Shown here: positions 5,794 through 7,607 of the stretch, piece by piece
Layout of the letters: each line of letters opens with the position of its first letter
Numbering within the stretch: position 1 is the first letter of the stretch
Source of the DNA: Microbacterium sp.
Lineage (GTDB): Bacteria; Actinomycetota; Actinomycetes; Actinomycetales; Microbacteriaceae
Direction of reading: 5' to 3'
NCBI GenBank assembly: GCA_031286555.1
Contig: JAITUD010000260.1
Location: forward strand, 1-7,607
Length of the DNA: 7,607 bases
Program-made: the position numbers and the translations under genes
The notes under the pieces: model-generated
Database searches by the model: none
The model's input: only the letters and a program-made list of their open reading frames with translations
Told to the model about the DNA's origin: nothing

Positions 5794-6414
5794 TCAGAGC
5801 AGGTCCACGACCTCATCCAGCGAGCGGATGCGGGGCACGCCTGACGGCGCGACCTGGTGGCCGCCGTCGAAGTGCACGAAGCGGGTGCCGAGATCGGCAG
5901 CGATCTCGCGGTCGTGATTCGTGTCGCCGATCATGAGGACCTCGGCGGCGGCGAACGACGATGCCTGCAGCCAGCGAGCGATGACGTCATGCTTCGACGG
6001 GTGATAGGCGTCAGTGATCGAGAGGACCTGGTCGAAGCGTCGGCCCACTCCGTGCGGATGAAGCTGACGCGCGAGCAGGTCCGGCAGCGTCGCGGAGGCG
6101 AGCACCTGCGTCATGCCGCCATCGGCCAGCGCGGCCAGCGTCTGGTCCGCTTGCGCGTGCAGCGGCGCCTCTCCGGTGCGCTCCTCCAGCCAGTCGAGAT
6201 ACTGCCGTGCCGCGTCTCGGAAGCGATCGTCACCGATCCCGGCACCCGCGTAGAACTCCCTGATCGGAAAGCGGAACGTCGCACGGTAGGCCGCAAGGTC
6301 GGCGAACGGCTCGCAGCCGTGGGCGACGAGCACGCGGTTCATCACCTGGCGGCAGATCTCCACATCGTCGAGCAGCGTCCCGTTCCAGTCCCAGCAGATC
6401 GCGCGTATGCCCAC
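5794..6414 (-). CDS. HAD-superfamily hydrolase with DWNGT motif
   Basis: This 206-residue HAD protein looks like the phosphoglycolate phosphatase/beta-phosphoglucomutase-like branch, with a helical cap inserted after motif I (about 17-85). Motif I is WDWNGTLLDD: nucleophile Asp9, but the position two residues later, normally the general acid Asp, is Asn11 (codon AAC). Motif II is Ser107 in LASATLP, motif III is Lys141 in YHPSKHDVI, and motif IV is MIGDTNHDREIA with Asp164 and Asp168. The rest of the active site is therefore intact, and the substrate is unknown. I recall other actinobacterial HAD proteins with DWNGT, so this may be a subfamily trait rather than decay. The GTG at 6414 gives the normal family N-terminus, and a TAGTAT box lies 6 nt upstream. 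It diverges from the GrpB gene across 22 bp and converges with SURF1. Confidence 0.88.
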   Translation of the reverse strand: MGIRAICWDWNGTLLDDVEICRQVMNRVLVAHGCEPFADLAAYRATFRFPIREFYAGAGIGDDRFRDAARQYLDWLEERTGEAPLHAQADQTLAALADGGMTQVLASATLPDLLARQLHPHGVGRRFDQVLSITDAYHPSKHDVIARWLQASSFAAAEVLMIGDTNHDREIAADLGTRFVHFDGGHQVAPSGVPRIRSLDEVVDLL

Positions 6415-6420
6415 CCCGGC

Positions 6421-6426
6421 ATACTA
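6421..6426 (-). promoter_or_regulatory. Putative -10 element for the HAD gene (leaderless)
   Basis: On the minus strand TAGTAT is separated from the GTG at 6414 by 6 nt (GCCGGG). Among the boxes here it is one of the closest to the TATAAT consensus. It overlaps by two bases the plus-strand box of the GrpB gene. Confidence 0.5.
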
Positions 6427-6430
6427 CGGT
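6425..6430 (+). promoter_or_regulatory. Putative -10 element for the GrpB-family gene (leaderless)
   Basis: TACGGT is followed by 6 nt (GAAGGG) and then the ATG at 6437. The GAAGGG directly abuts the start codon, too close to work as a normal Shine-Dalgarno. Bases 6425-6426 are shared with the opposite-strand HAD box. Confidence 0.42.
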
Positions 6431-6436
6431 GAAGGG

Positions 6437-6997
6437 ATGCCCGGCCCCTCAGCATCCGCCCTCGCCGAAGTGTTCGACGGCTCCGCCCTCGGCCTGCGGC
6501 GGGGTGTCGTCCAAATCGCACCGGCATCGGATGCCTGGGCGCGGACGTTCGAAGGTGTCCGTGCCGTTCTGACGACTTCGGCACCGGCATCCGTCGTCGC
6601 GATCGAGCACATCGGGTCGACATCCGTGCCGGGGCTCGACGCGAAGCCGATCCTCGACATCGGTCTGGCGGTGGTGCCTGGCACAGAGCTCGCCACGCTG
6701 GACAGCTGGCTCGTCGGCCTCGGGATGCTGCTCCGCGGCGGAGGAGACGGGGAGCGTGCGGACCGGATGTTCGGCTACGAACGGGAACCCGGCATCCGTC
6801 TGATGAATGCCCACGTCATCTCGGCGGACGCCCCGGAGCTGCGGCGCTACCTCGTGTTCCGCGACCGCCTGCGCGCGCTCCCCGCCGACCGCGACGCCTA
6901 CGGCGCTCTGAAGCGCCGGCTGGCCACCCAGCATCCCGAGGACCGTCTCGCCTACATCGCGGCCAAGGAGTCCTTCATCCAGGCCCGCAACTCCTGA
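6437..6997 (+). CDS. GrpB-family (UPF0157) nucleotidyltransferase-fold protein
   Basis: This 186-residue protein fits the GrpB family, which has a nucleotidyltransferase fold and, to my knowledge, no settled function; some members are fused to dephospho-CoA kinase. Diagnostic stretches are VAIEHIGSTSVPGLDAKPIL (54-73), containing the Gly-Ser loop typical of the fold, then Asp74, MNAHVI (123-128), LVFRDRLRALP (139-149), YGALKRRLA (155-163) and YIAAKESFI (173-181). An ATG 30 bp further upstream at 6407 is in frame, but it would overlap the start of the divergent HAD gene and lacks family-like residues; the ATG at 6437 has a TANNNT box at the right spacing, so I prefer it. The gene ends just before a strong hairpin. 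The cytoplasmic location follows from the lack of any signal or membrane segment. Confidence 0.86.
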   Translation: MPGPSASALAEVFDGSALGLRRGVVQIAPASDAWARTFEGVRAVLTTSAPASVVAIEHIGSTSVPGLDAKPILDIGLAVVPGTELATLDSWLVGLGMLLRGGGDGERADRMFGYEREPGIRLMNAHVISADAPELRRYLVFRDRLRALPADRDAYGALKRRLATQHPEDRLAYIAAKESFIQARNS

Positions 6998-7024
6998 CGC
7001 GGCAGCATCCGAGACGCTGCCGCG
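6998..7024. terminator. Nine-bp perfect hairpin terminator between GrpB and the ABC-F gene
   Basis: CGCGGCAGC (6998-7006) and GCTGCCGCG (7016-7024) pair perfectly around a 9-nt loop, starting one base after the GrpB stop codon. There is no T-tract, consistent with the GC-rich terminators usual in actinobacteria. Being symmetrical, it may also stop transcripts from the convergent ABC-F gene, whose stop is at 7059. Confidence 0.7.
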
Positions 7025-7058
7025 CGGCGGTCGGAACTCCCGGCCGGCCGCTCGCGGA

Positions 7059-7607
7059 CTACGCGAGCTCGATGAGGTCCTGGTACTCCTTGCTCCAGAT
7101 GTCCTCGACGCCATCGGGCAGGATGAGAACCCGCTCGGGGTTGAGCGATGCGACAGCGCCCGGGTCGTGCGAGACGAGCACCACGGCGCCCTCGTAGTGC
7201 GCCAGGGCACCGAGGATCTCCTCGCGTGAAGCGGGGTCGAGGTTGTTGGTCGGCTCGTCGAGCAGCAGCATGTTCGCCGAGGAGACCACCAGGGTCGCCA
7301 GCGACAGGCGGGTCTTCTCACCACCGGAGAGCACGCCGGCGGGCTTCAGAACGTCGTCGCCGGTGAACAGGAACGATCCGAGCACCTTGCGCGCCTCGGT
7401 CTCGTTGATGTCGGGCGCCGCCGACATCATGTTCTCCAGCACCGAACGCCCCACGTCGAGGTTCTCGTGCTCCTGCGCGTAGTACCCGATCTTCAGGCCG
7501 TGGCCCGGTTCGAGCTGCCCGGTGTCCGACTTGTCGACGCCGGCGAGGATGCGCAGCAGCGTCGTCTTTCCGGCACCGTTGAGCCCGAGCACGACGACCT
7601 TCGAGCC
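7059..7607 (-). CDS. ABC-F family ATPase, C-terminal ATP-binding domain (partial)
   Basis: The frame is open from the right window edge to a TAG at 7059, showing the last 182 residues. They form one ABC ATPase domain: Walker A GLNGAGKTT (8-16), Q-loop in YYAQEHE (Gln45), signature LSGGEKTRL (93-101), Walker B LLLDEPTNNLD (114-124) and the His switch in VSHD (His147). The protein ends shortly after with LPDGVEDIWSKEYQDLIELA. The DEPTNNLD wording and the lack of any membrane segment fit ABC-F proteins, soluble tandem-ATPase factors that act on the ribosome (translation factors or antibiotic-protection proteins). The first domain and the linker that would decide the subgroup lie outside the window. 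A GTG at 7592 is internal, because Gly-Ser-Lys-Val-Val before it continues the strand leading to Walker A. The gene converges on the GrpB gene across the hairpin. Confidence 0.93.
   Translation of the reverse strand, partial: GSKVVVLGLNGAGKTTLLRILAGVDKSDTGQLEPGHGLKIGYYAQEHENLDVGRSVLENMMSAAPDINETEARKVLGSFLFTGDDVLKPAGVLSGGEKTRLSLATLVVSSANMLLLDEPTNNLDPASREEILGALAHYEGAVVLVSHDPGAVASLNPERVLILPDGVEDIWSKEYQDLIELA

Noticed and set aside
6407..6436. Earlier ATG at 6407 as the GrpB start
   Set aside because: It would overlap the HAD start codon and lie upstream of the promoter-like box; the extra ten residues do not resemble the family.
7041..7050. CGGCCGGCCG palindrome between the hairpin and the ABC-F stop
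   Set aside because: A low-complexity GC palindrome of this length is common in such DNA and has no spacing or context that suggests function.
6449..7324. Long minus-strand frame spanning the GrpB gene and the ABC-F gene
   Set aside because: It crosses the strong hairpin, is out of phase with the ABC-F motifs and antisense to GrpB; composition is shadow-like.
7059..7592. GTG at 7592 as the start of a complete 177-residue ATPase
   Set aside because: The frame continues to the window edge with Gly-Ser-Lys-Val-Val, the expected strand before Walker A, so the gene is truncated by the window and not short.

Overview
The window is a dense, high-GC (roughly two-thirds G+C by eye) stretch of actinobacterial chromosome. 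Evidence for this is strong G/C preference at third codon positions, frequent GTG starts, the divergent ADP-glucose-type glgA/glgC pair, a MabA-like FabG, and an actinobacterial DUF3099-SURF1 neighbourhood. Protein wording and a conspicuous GGATGC/GCATCC hexamer bias suggest Microbacteriaceae, probably Microbacterium, but this is recall rather than a database result. I see no mobile element, CRISPR array, rRNA or tRNA, and no gene-free stretch over 100 bases.

Layout. Positions 1-437 (minus) hold the N-terminal part of a GlgA-type glycogen synthase. It diverges across 47 bp from glgC (485-1726, plus), so the enzyme that makes ADP-glucose and one that uses it share a regulatory gap. serB (1744-2379) and a small alpha/beta hydrolase (2412-3107) follow on the plus strand. 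They converge on a minus-strand pair, fabG (3637-4347) then a GNAT acetyltransferase (3132-3623). Divergent from fabG is a tightly coupled plus-strand operon: a DUF3099 membrane protein (4435-4782), a 65-residue Cys/His protein (4779-4976) and SURF1 (4973-5785), the two junctions being 4-base GTGA stop/start overlaps. SURF1 converges with a minus-strand HAD phosphatase (5794-6414), which diverges across only 22 bp from a GrpB-family gene (6437-6997). A 9-bp perfect hairpin separates GrpB from the C-terminal ABC domain of an ABC-F protein (7059-7607, minus, cut by the window edge).

How the genes fit together. The glycogen pair is a clear pathway unit. The DUF3099/Cys-His/SURF1 operon points to membrane and cytochrome-oxidase biogenesis. 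FabG belongs to fatty-acid elongation. The rest are housekeeping or accessory single genes.

Most notable observations. (1) FabG has Ser where the catalytic Tyr of YxxxK should be. (2) Nearly every first gene of a transcription unit has a TANNNT hexamer 6-7 nt (once 9 nt) before its start codon, the signature of leaderless transcripts. (3) The HAD and GrpB genes have -10 elements that physically overlap on opposite strands. (4) The hexamer GGATGC/GCATCC occurs about 28 times. I do not see a convincing new multi-gene system; this is mostly ordinary core genome.
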